From Plakobranchus ocellatus (lineage: Eukaryota > Mollusca > Gastropoda > Plakobranchidae): a DNA stretch of 27,568 nucleotides. Every line of letters begins with the position of its first letter. Within the stretch, counting starts at the first letter, position 1. Shown piece by piece: positions 1-11,300 of this stretch. The position numbers and the translations under genes were made by a program. The stretch is from assembly GCA_019648995.1 (NCBI GenBank), contig BLXT01000290.1:123281-150848 (forward strand), written 5' to 3'. Below the pieces are notes generated by a model. It saw only the letters and a program-made list of their open reading frames with translations. It was not told the origin of the DNA and made no database searches.

Positions 1-1707
1 CCCCCCCTTTCAGACAAAGTACTACAGTAAGTAAAAAGTAAAAAGCAATGCCTCCATTATAAACTGCATATTTATTATTTTGCATCTGCCTGACAATTTT
101 CAAGTTTTTAAGTTGTGTAGTTTTTGAGTTTTGTTCGTTACTTTTCGGCCTAGCTCAATAATCAATACATTTTGGTTTTGGTTATTTTTTTTTTTTATCT
201 CACGATATTATGAAGTTGTGAGACTGTTGTAAAATATTTAACACAGTTTGGGTTTCAGAATGATTTACGTAATAAATTTTTGTTATGTGGGTAATCAATA
301 AAAAAAGAGATTCATCCTTTTGAAAGCAGGTAATTTTAATTTATTTTAGGCCTACATAAGAAAATTATTCTGATCTAGTCATAAAGCTGACCATAACACA
401 CTATTTACAGGGAGCTCTTTTTTGTTTCAGTTTTGTTTTCACTCTATCTAGATGTAAATAATATTCTGGTCTAATTTCAGTTCGATACTCTAATCTGCCA
501 ATAATATTTACACTTTGTCCTTTTCTATTGTGACCCCGCAAAACATTTATTTTTCAGTGCCATGACTTCTCGTTAACTCCAACCTGTTGTTTCTTTTTCA
601 AATTTAACTGTCTGATTTTATCTTCATTTATATTTGTAACATCATTCTTTAAGATATGGTTAAGGCCGTGATTGTAATTACCAATAAAAGTTTCAATGAA
701 AGCTGCAATTCGCTTTTAAAAAATTGAGCACCCTGTAAATATCATTAAGATGGTTGTGTAAGTATTGGTTTATGCAAGTTTAAAGTATTGTGACTCGATG
801 GAATTGAATAAATTTGCTTCCATCAAAACGAAAATAGCTTTCCTTCAGTCAGAAATTTTTTTCTGGCAAAATCTCACCATTCTAGGATTAATGAAGTACA
901 AATTTCACAAGGAAAATAGCTTGTGGCCCACAAACGATCTACTATGGTTTCAAAATTATGTAACAATACTTTTGTTACAATTTGTTTGATTATCATATTT
1001 TGCACTCAAAACTCATTAAAACTACGTTTGACCCCTTAATCAGCATGACTTCAATGTTACTGGAGCAACAAAAGACCACATGGCCAATTATCTTTAAAGA
1101 TCAAGACTACACATGTACAGAGAGAAGGGTTGTCTTTGATGAATAGAAACACATTGGCTTTACATATGAGTTACAATATTGCTAACGTAATCATGCAAAA
1201 ACGTCCGAGAATATTGTTTGGCTATATAATTATTATATTGTTAGCAAACTATACAAGAATATAGTATGCATGCAATAAAATACTGTTATAAAACCTCAAC
1301 CAAACTTGCGTGATAGAATAAGTGAAGCAAAAGAAAAGCAAGCTATATTTTCAACATTATACTTCATTGCCTAAATTTTCATCACAGCAAAACACACCAT
1401 GTGATTGTTGTTAAAGTGATTGTCATGAGGGTTAAATATTAATATTTTTTCCCTACATATTCAAAATAAGGTTTAAAACATTGCCTTTAAAATTTGATCT
1501 TCTGTTAGTAGGATGTCAGAAGTTGGCATTTAAAAAAAAAAAGGTTTATAAATATGTTTAAGCTTAGTCACAAATGCTGTAAAGTTTTTGGGAGGAATAA
1601 AACAGGACATGAATCATATATAATTTTATGGTAATGTAAGGTTGTAAGTGATGTACTTATCATAAACGACATCTTTATTGTTGAAGCTGAGATTTTATTC
1701 CACTTAC
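1..1707. other. Gene-free A/T-rich region at the low end (probable intron or 3' flank)
   Basis: No exon with family similarity could be found on either strand. The only ORFs are short, A/T-biased and without recognisable motifs. A run of C opens the window and several A/T homopolymers occur (for example near 185 and 1530). The region directly follows the exon 29 donor, so it is most simply the 5' part of the next intron. A short final exon in it cannot be excluded by reading. Confidence 0.6.
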
Positions 1708-3292
1708 CTGATGTGTCAATTGTAGACTGGTCTGTTGTTAGAATAGTAGTTGGTTGTTCTGTTGTAGTAACGGTGACTGCTTGTTCAGTGGTGGCATTGG
1801 TGACTGGTTGTTCCGAGGTGGCATTAACAACTGGTTGTCCTGTTGTGGCATTTGTGACTGGCTGTTCAGTTGTGGCATTGGATAATGGCTGTTCTGTGGT
1901 TGCATTCACAATTGGTTGTTCTGTAGTGGCATTAGTTACTGGAGATTCTGTGGTTGCATTCACAATTGGCTGTTCTGTGGTAGCATTCGCAATTGCTTGT
2001 TCTGTAGTGACATTAGTCACAGGAGATTCTGTGGTTGCATTCACAGTTGGCTGTTCTGTAGTAGCATTCACAACTGCTTGTTCTGTAGTGGCATTAGTTA
2101 CAGGAGATTCTGTGGTTGCATTCACAATTGGCTGTTCTGTGGTAGCATTCACAGTTGCTTGTTCTGTAGTGGCATTAGTCACAGGAGATTCTGTGGTTGC
2201 ATTCAAAGTTGGCTGTTCTGTAGTAGCATTCACAACTGCTTGTTCTGTAGTTGCATTGATTACAGGAGATTCTGTGGTTGCATTCACAGTTGGCTGTTCT
2301 GTAGTAGCATTCACAACTGCTTGTTCTGTAGTGGCATTGGTTACAGGAGATTCTGTGGTTGCATTCAAAGTTGGCTGTTCTGTAGTAGCATTCACAACTA
2401 CTTGTTCTGTAGTGGCATTGGTTACAGAAGATTCTGTGGTTGCATTCACAATTGGCTGTTCTGTAGTAGCATTCACAATTGGTTGCTCAGTGGTTGCATT
2501 CACATTTGGCTGTTCTGTAGTAGCATTTACAATTGCTTGTTCTGTAGTGGCATTGGTTACAGGAGATTCTGTGGTTGCATTCACAGTTGGTTGATCTGTG
2601 GTTGCATTCACAGCTGGCTGTTCTGTGGTAAAATTAGCAACTGGCTGTTCGGTTGTCGCATTTAAGGGTGTTTGTTTTGAAGTGGCATTGGTAATTGGCT
2701 GTTCTGTAGTAACATTTGTAAGAGGTTGTTCTGTAGTGGCATTGACAAGCGGCCTTTCAGTGGTAGCATTGACACTTGGTTCTTCGGTGGTAAAATTTGT
2801 AGACGGCTGCTCTGTAGTGAAATTTGCTGTAGCATTGGTTACCAGCTCTGTGGTTACAGTGGTAGGCGGAGCTGTGGTCATTAACTCAGGTACAGCATCA
2901 TCAATTTCTTTACACACCAGCACCAGCTTCCAGCCAGTTATAATCATCTGTGTGAAAGTTTGGCCGCTTAAGTCTCGAGCCACTAGGAAAGTGTTGGTTG
3001 GGCGCGTTGCAACTACTTTCTGCCTGTAATAGAATTCTGTAGTATTAGCAGCAAGCTCTCCATCCAAGTAAAGGCTCAAACCAAATTGCAAGCTCCAAGA
3101 TATCTCGATACTAAATGTTATATTCTGGAAGACGGCCTTGCTAGCTTTAGTGCGAACTGTCCATTCTTTGTCTGTGGTGCTTACAGTGACCTGTAGGCGG
3201 CCTCCAGCTAAGTGAAGCAACGCTAAGCCATAAAAGTCAGGCTCATCACCACCGTTGGTGCAAATGTAAGTGTTCTCTGCCAACTCCAATAA
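1708..3292 (-). CDS. Exon 29: LamG-like domain 2, C-terminus, and NATTEQP repeat tail
   Basis: Residues 1653-2180 plus one base. The first 150 residues are LamG-like: ELAENTYICTNGGDEPDFYG, VSTTDKEWTVRT, ITFSIEISW, LSLYLDGELAA, TGWKLVLVCKEIDD. They equal exons 13 and 14 fused without intron. After a TTAPPTT linker come about 41 nine-residue Thr-rich repeats. The exon ends at a strong GTAAGT donor in phase 1, so at least one more exon is expected. If the donor were skipped, the frame runs to a stop at 1568 through unrelated sequence. Two AATAAA hexamers on the minus strand (near 1672 and 1694) lie just beyond the donor, so an intronic poly(A) end is also conceivable. Confidence 0.87.
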
Positions 3293-6051
3293 CTGTGAAT
3301 AATGAAAATAGAGCACACATGGAAGAAAATTGAACAGTCATCCTTATATACAAACTATACAACATACACAGAAATATACAATTATCTCATTTGATATTAC
3401 ATAATTTGAACCAAATATAGTTCCTTTCAACATAGCTGGATTATTGGTTCAAATAAGTTCAGTATGAGCGGAAAACAAAGCAAAATCTTCAGTGACTTTA
3501 CTATAAAATGTACATATCAAATTTCACCATTTTACAAACTCAATAATTTTTTTCTTCACCTTCACATCAAAAGACAATGAGAATCCCTGGGCACAATTTT
3601 CAGGGTTAAGCAGACAATTGGACATGTCCAAATTAGACATTTCCAACCACTGATCCCTGCCATTGAATTGCAGAGCCCCTCTTTGAGAATCAGATGATAG
3701 TTGTACTAGATCTGGCTCTCCAAATATAGTGAAGTTGTATTCATCTGACAGGACAATATTCAGTTCATAGATCACGCGGAGGAAGAAGTAGTACTCTGTG
3801 ACAATTTGAGAACCTGAAAGAACAAGAATAGCCAATGCAAAAAAGAAAACTAACAAATAGAAAAAACTTAGAACTGCAATCTCTCTGCTTAATTTCTTTG
3901 ACCAATTCTAAGACAGGAATCATTCATAATCTAAACCTTGTGTTAGAAATTATTCTTGTAAGTAATGAGAGTCACCATAGAAACTAATTTTCAATGTAAG
4001 GTTTTCTCTCTTCAGGCACTCTGTTTTGCCTTTTATATGGTTATCACAAACAAAGAATTAATTCTGCAGAGTTTGAAAATTTATAACAGCAATATGTACA
4101 GAAGCACGACAATCAATTAACAAAATGTAAATGTCGAGTTTTATTTGCTTATAAACAAAAAATATGAAATGAGACAAAAATCAAACGAAACATAAAAAAA
4201 GATAACTTCCTCTGAAAAAAAAAATCTGAAAAGGAGAACTCATTTACAGAAACTTAAAGACTAAATATCACCCATCTGTACTGCGCAACTCAAAAAATTG
4301 TCGTCGAATAAAACAAAGAAGACCTAACTGGATTTATTTATATCAAAATTTTATCTTTGAATAGAAAATCCCTGCCTATCTTGAAACAGATACATCTACC
4401 AATACAGATCACAAAAGTGCCGTAGAAACATAAAAACAAACTAATATTTACTCACGTTCTATGACTGTAAACACACTGTTGTTACATATCCTTGGCTCTT
4501 CACCAAGGAGATTAGCAAAACCTGAGCCATAACATTGGTCATCAACAAGACACACATCAGACTGTTGATGAAAGGGGGTAAATTTTTTTTGTGATCAAAG
4601 TGAGTCTAAGCAAGTGAAGTCTAAAGGATGGAAACAGAAAGCAACAGTAGCAAGAGAAATTGTAGAAATCGCTGCAGTAGTAATAGTTGTGGTAGCAGCA
4701 GCAACACTAGATGTTAGTGCAAAGACAGTAAAAAAAATAGAGGGAGGAGGAGCATGACAAAAAGAATAGGAATGAACAATGCAAATGATAAACTACAATG
4801 CTCCCATTTGATGATGTTAACTTGATGAATTAAAAGCGAAGAGGATCCTAGCAATAACACATTGCTTCAAATATCTACTGCTTACCTTTAAGTTGCAGCC
4901 TCCAATAGTGCAGTCATAGCAAACCGAGTCGTATGCTATGAAGACAATTGAAGCACTGATTACTGAAACATTCCTGACGTTGCTAACCACAACAAGGTAT
5001 GATTTGCCCATTTCAGGGAGAGAGCAGATGACCTGTTCTGAGCTGATAAAAGTGGCAGAGACTTCTAGGTATGTACTGTTTGATGTTATTTCAATAGTAG
5101 TGTTGGTAATCTGAAGAAATAAATAAGGAATTATGAGGACTGTATTTCAAACTTGATTCAAGGACTGGCTAGATAAAGTTTTCTGGGTTTTTGTTTCAGA
5201 ATTGAGCATTGAGCTCATTCAATTTAAGCTCTTTTTCACAATTAGATTTTTGGTTGTATTCTTCCAGTTGAACACAATTGCATATTCTATGCATTTAAAA
5301 TGTTTTAACATGGTTGAAACATATATCTAAAAAACCACTTGGATGGTGAAAGGAAGTCAAATCTATCAGGCCATATCTAATTTTATGTCAACAGTTTAGA
5401 CCATCCAAAGAGTTTTCCAAAAGCCACACACAAATACTATGTACCCATATTAGTAAACAAAACTTTCCTTTAACAAGCAATGTACCTGTCTTACGTAGCA
5501 CACAAGTTCTGGCAAATCCACAAAACCCTCTCCAACAACAGTTACAGTAATGCAGGGTGAGACTCTCAGGTCACAGATACCATTGACAGGAAGGTCTACT
5601 CGAGGGGGTGTGTCTCTTCTTTGTGAACAATCATCACCAATATACTCTGGACTGCAGATGCATTCTTCTGTATAAAGACAAAAATGCAATATGGGGAGGG
5701 CTTGGTGATGAAACCAGTCCATCGCTTTGTTTAAAAAATCAGCACTCATTTGGGCAGGATGGAGTGTAAAAAATAAGATCTCAAAGTAACGAAATAGCAG
5801 GCCTCATCAAAAAAAATCTGAAGTTGTCCTAAAACTCCACATGGATGTTAACCCCAGTGTTATCACCATCTCTTACAGTCACAGCAGAACTAGCAGCATT
5901 GAAAGCAGCAGCGGCGACGATAGCAATAATGGTTTTGGTGTAGAAATTTGAAATATAAGAAATCTGCAATGGAGACCACAGTAAGTATCAGTAGTAATAG
6001 TAGAAGACAATAGTAGAGATAATTATTCGTGGTTGTGTGAGAAAACTAGTT

Positions 6052-6129
<78 letters not shown>

Positions 6130-6460
6130 ATAGTAGTAGTAGTAATAGTAGTAGTAGTAATAGTAGTAGTAATAGCAGCAAAAGTAGTTGTAGTAGTAAT
6201 AGCACTAGTAATGGTAGTATAGTAGTAGTAGTGGTAGAGGAGGTGCTGGTGCTGGTAGTAATAGTGGTGGTGGTGGTGGTGGTGGTGGTGGTTGTGATAT
6301 TAGTAACAAAAATTGTAGTAGGCCTGGTAGTTATAGCAATAGTAATTGTTATAACAGTATAATAAAGTCATAAAGAAAGATTGCTTATTGATATAGAAAG
6401 AGAGAGAAATAAAGAGATAAAAAGAAAAAAAGAGAAAGAGAAAGAGCAAGAGAGAGAGTT

Positions 6461-6516
<56 letters not shown>

Positions 6517-8217
6517 CTGGGAGAGAGAAAGAGATAGACACTGGAAGAGTATTGAGAAGAAGGATTAAAAAATTGACATGCCTGATCTTACATCACATAT
6601 TTAAAAATATGAAGCAGGATCATTTCTTGACATATTCATAACAATTAATTTAATTTGCCAATACTTAACACACAGCTCCTTTACCCTGCAAACATTGGCC
6701 ATTTCCACTGCAGTTGCTCGGGCAGTATAAAATATCCAGTAAATCTGGCTCAATCACTGTTTCATTGCTAAACAAATTGGCTGTCAGCTCTATCAAGGTC
6801 TGACATCGCTGCTGTATAGTTCCAACTGCTGATACAGTGTAATTAAATGAGTCAGAGAGACGAACATCCTCAGCACAGAAATCTATGATCTCAACAATCT
6901 CATCCCGGTCCAGTAAATTTCTGCAAGCTCCATAGATGGGGCTACCTTCGATAGCTCTGCGGCACTGTGAGATAGCCTCATCTTCTGTGATGCCACTTGG
7001 TGTTGGCCAGTTACCAAGCTGAAGACAATAAGTTAACTGCATTACAACAAAGAAAAAAAATACTTTTCCTATGGAAAATTAATGGTCCATTGAAAAATCG
7101 TCAATATTGTGAACATGTGAATCCGGGCAAGATATTTTGAGAACAGGAAAAGAAATGAAAATACATTTACTTACTGTTTTAAAGGATAATAATAAAAAAA
7201 AAATCCATTCAAAAGAAGCATGCAAAGCCACACAAGATTTGTCATGATCATCAAATAAAAACATGATTCTTTTAAATAAAATTTATGAAAAATAAAAAGA
7301 TCAAATTCTATCTATCCTCATTTCAAAGGACAAAAGCACTCTGTTTTGGATTCAAGAGTGTAAAAATATTGTGATTACACTTTCAAAACATTCAACTCAC
7401 ATAAATTTTATGGTGCAATTGATAAAAATGACAGCACCAAGACTTCATAATAAATCTAAAAGTACTGAGCGGGACAAATAGTTTCTTTCCACAAAAAATG
7501 CTTTTTAAAAAGGCTGCTGAAGACATTAACCTACATTGTTTAATGAGTGCTATTATCATTGAAAAGTATTTTATAAATGTGTTTTTATTAAGACTCTATG
7601 CAGCTATTAATTAAAACGAGGTAGAAAATGCAGTTAGAAATCAGTGAGACATCTGATGCTGGTAACTTCTTATAAAACTTATACAAAATATTTGCTGCAC
7701 GAATCATGCCCTCCACTTCAAAGTAGACGAATATGAAATTTTGGAGCAATACGATGAAAAGATCATTTGCTTTAAATATTAAAGCATATATTGAATCAAG
7801 ACAATGTAAAACAAATTTATTTATCTTAATGTGCATTGTTAGCAGGGAATTCAAGGATTCCAAATGAACAAAATTTCTAATCTACTAAATTCAAGGACTC
7901 CAAATGAATAACATTTTTACCCCACTAAGTTAAGATAAGATTATTTTTCTCTTAGTATTTTGAACTTTTTAGGATATCGCAAAATTAATTAAAAAATAAA
8001 GGTACTCTTCTACAAAACAAAATAAGTGGCAAACCAACCTCGTCAGTGTAATTCAGGCTATATTCAAAGTTCACACCCCCTTGTGTTAAGAAGCACCTGT
8101 TAGGAGGATTCTGAGTGGTGGCACTGTCAATCACTTGTTGAGTGATATCTTTTCCTAGTAAGAGGATAAAACAGCGACATCAAGGGCAGTTGCAGATAAT
8201 TATATATTACATTTATC

Positions 8218-8306
<89 letters not shown>

Positions 8307-11300
8307 AAAAGAGTGAGAGAGAGAGGCAGAAAGAGAAAGAGAGTTATTTTATTCCTAGATTGTAAATTTTAATTTACAATATATGAGGGTGTATTATAAA
8401 TTTTATACTCTTTTCTGTAGTAACACAAAATTACTTAAAATCTTAATCAGTAAGCTAACCATTACCTCTTTTCCGATCTTCTTGACCTTGGCAACCAAAA
8501 GTTTCTAGCATATTAAAGCAAACTTGACCACCTTCTTGACAATTGCACCACCATGTGTTATTACTTTTGGTAGCATTGACCTTCATGCTAGACAGACAGA
8601 CTCCACTATATATGGATCTTTCAACCTCAGTTACTCTGAAACAAAAATGTACATACAAGGAACATCAAATATTGTTTGAGGTACAAAGTATTGTTTTTGA
8701 TGAAATGAATAGAAATATTTTGTCACACTTTTACAAATTAACAATATGCAAAACATTTACTTGGAAAAAATATATGTCTAGTGTCACTACAAAATGAGAT
8801 GTTTTGTGGAAAACTAGGCCTTGAAAAATAGGTTCCATACTCCCTAAAGATCACCAATCAAAAATTTTAAATAGTATCGCACATTTAAACACTCTCAAAG
8901 GTTCTAAGATATGAAATTCAACTATTCTGATAACTGCATCATTTTGCATCAGTATTTATTACACCTTTTCCCGCCACAAAACATCTTATATTGTGGTGCA
9001 ACTGCACAATTTGTGTTGCTATTTAATAGTCTCACGATGGATATTTTTGTTTTGCTATGGTAAAAATTGACCTTTTACGATTTTCATTAATCAATCAAAT
9101 TAAAGTTGCATTTTCATTTCTTATACCTATTACAATAATGCATTCTATCTGTGATGCAATTTGAAGTATTAGTCTTCGTTTCATGCACTATTAACGTCTT
9201 TTTTTTAACTTTATATTTCTTTTCTGTATATTCACCATGCCACTGAAACCTTCTTATCCATGGTTTCTTTATGTAGCTTTTTATTTTACTTACTGCTTTG
9301 AAAGCTTTGTCAGTTTAATATTGAAGCTCTCCCTTAATTGCAACACCTTATTCAATAATTGACAGATATTAAAAAAAACAATCTTGTCTTTACAACCTAC
9401 CTCCAAAGTCTGTTGTAAATGTTCTCATCACTAACATCTATGCTGACACCATCTGATTCATCGAAGGGTCCACACAAACCATCCACTTTTCTATAGTCTG
9501 TCTCTGTTGCACGCACAAACAAATTTAGGTACTTGTTTCCTGGAACTACATTTACTCTTGTCCCTTGAGGCATAATAATCTAAAAATAAAGAATAGAGTA
9601 AACATTTATGTAGTCTTTAGAGCACGTAGTTCAAAAAAAAAAAAGGCAACTTAAGGATTGGTAACAAAGAAATATTACTACTAACACTGCAGCTGCTACA
9701 ACTACTATTTCTACAACTGCAACAAGTTGGTAGTTGCGATACTAAAATTATTGACATTGCACCATTCAATAAGCTTATTTCTATGGTTCATACATTGTAT
9801 CCATGGCCTTGGGCCCAACAACATCGTTTACCCTTTCATCCCCAATATTTTTTTTTTTAATCTTCCATTATTATGATATTTAGTTACTGCCTATAAAATG
9901 ACATCGATGTGAGAAAAAAAAACAACAGTTGCAAAGATACCCAAAAAATCATAGTTTCTATAACTTGACATTGTTGGAGATTATTTTTTTTTTAAAGTCA
10001 AATTGTAGTCAAAACTAATGAATAAGTTGTTTTGTGCATAAACGAAGCTTAGATGTCTCAAATAATAAACATGACTGCAAGACTGTATAACTAATATCTT
10101 TATTTTGTTAACTGACTCTTGAGCCAAGCGCATTGTTCAGATGGATTCCACCTAAAAAATGGCAGCCCTTTTCTTATTAAGTAAAAGATTTTTAGTATTC
10201 TCATTTTGTTTCATTTTACTTTATTTGTTTGTTTTTTTTCACTATTCGAGAAATCTAAAACAACGACGACAACAACAAAAAACCAAACAACATCAACAAA
10301 CAACAAACAAAACAAAAAACCCCCAAAAAACCCAGCAAATTAATCTGTAAAATCTGAATTTTAACAAGTGAGAAAAGAATATCTTTTTTTTTTTTTTAAA
10401 TAAAACTTTTTTCCCCTAAAAGTCTTCAAGACAAAAATAAAAGATCCAGGTTACTTCATACTTATCAGGAAAAAAATCCTGTCTCTTTTTTTTTATGAAT
10501 TGGCCTAAAAAATTTGTTGCTGAAGAAAAAAAAAATCTAGGCTTAAAGGCTTCTAAGACCTACAGCATTGATAGAGTGTTTATTTTGCATTTTTCTATTA
10601 TTTGACAAAGATATTTCGCAAAAGTGAACTTCTGCATAAGGAATCGTGTGAGACTTGATTTGCATTTGATTAATTTTAAATGCACCAAGGCAATACAATT
10701 TCAAACCAATACCTGTATTTTGTCCTTTTTCATCTGTCTAATATTGAGATTCTCAGTCATTTCTCCATTGAGATAGGCTTTAATTGACACTGGCACTTTC
10801 TTGTAGTTGTCACCCTGCTTGGGTCCACATCTATCGACCACAATTACATCATCTTGCACACGCACAGCCACTGCACAGATACAGGAAGCAATATCACCAT
10901 TGCACCGCCGCAGGAAGGCCCTTACTTCATAATCAGCCTCTTGGTTTGTTACAACAACAAACTCGCCTTCTAGGAAATTGTTATACTTGAATTTTCTGAG
11001 GAAGGATAAATTTTAACAATTACCAAAAGTTTTAAAATCTAAACAGAGAATTGTACTGCTCACTGTAAAACTAAAACATCAATATATCAATCACATTGTA
11101 ACTAAAAAAATGCCCGTGATATACTTTTCGATAAACAATATTGCCTACCTTTTTTAAAAGTTAGGAAGAAAAACAAAACACTAATTTTTTTGTCTCTGAC
11201 TTTGTGACAATCCTTGTTATCTTTCTAATATTTTTCAGAACCTTTGTTTTATAGATTTCTCTTCTCTTGTAATCATCTACAATTATTTGAATTCGAATTT

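Noticed and set aside
765-989. 74-aa plus-strand ORF
   Set aside because: A/T-biased composition, no motif and no splice or promoter context; compatible with chance.
1718-2824. Regular repeat array considered as a CRISPR array
   Set aside because: Units are directly adjacent with no unique spacers, are in frame, and encode a conserved nonapeptide in a eukaryotic exon.
1713-3029. Long plus-strand ORFs (293, 249 and 143 aa) opposite exon 29
   Set aside because: They are antisense shadows of the 27-bp repeat, whose length is a multiple of three, so any frame without a stop in one unit stays open throughout. Their Cys/Val-rich products have no family resemblance.
6023-6362. Poly-Leu, poly-Ser and poly-Val ORFs
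   Set aside because: Products of the (GTA)n microsatellite within intron 24.
7588-7863. 91-aa minus-strand ORF in intron 23
   Set aside because: Low-complexity hydrophobic translation of A/T-rich DNA with no counterpart in round 1.
8142-8372. Arg/Glu-repeat ORFs here and at 6381, 17723, 17802, 19755 and 22898
   Set aside because: Translations of (GA)n or (CT)n tracts; no real coding signal.
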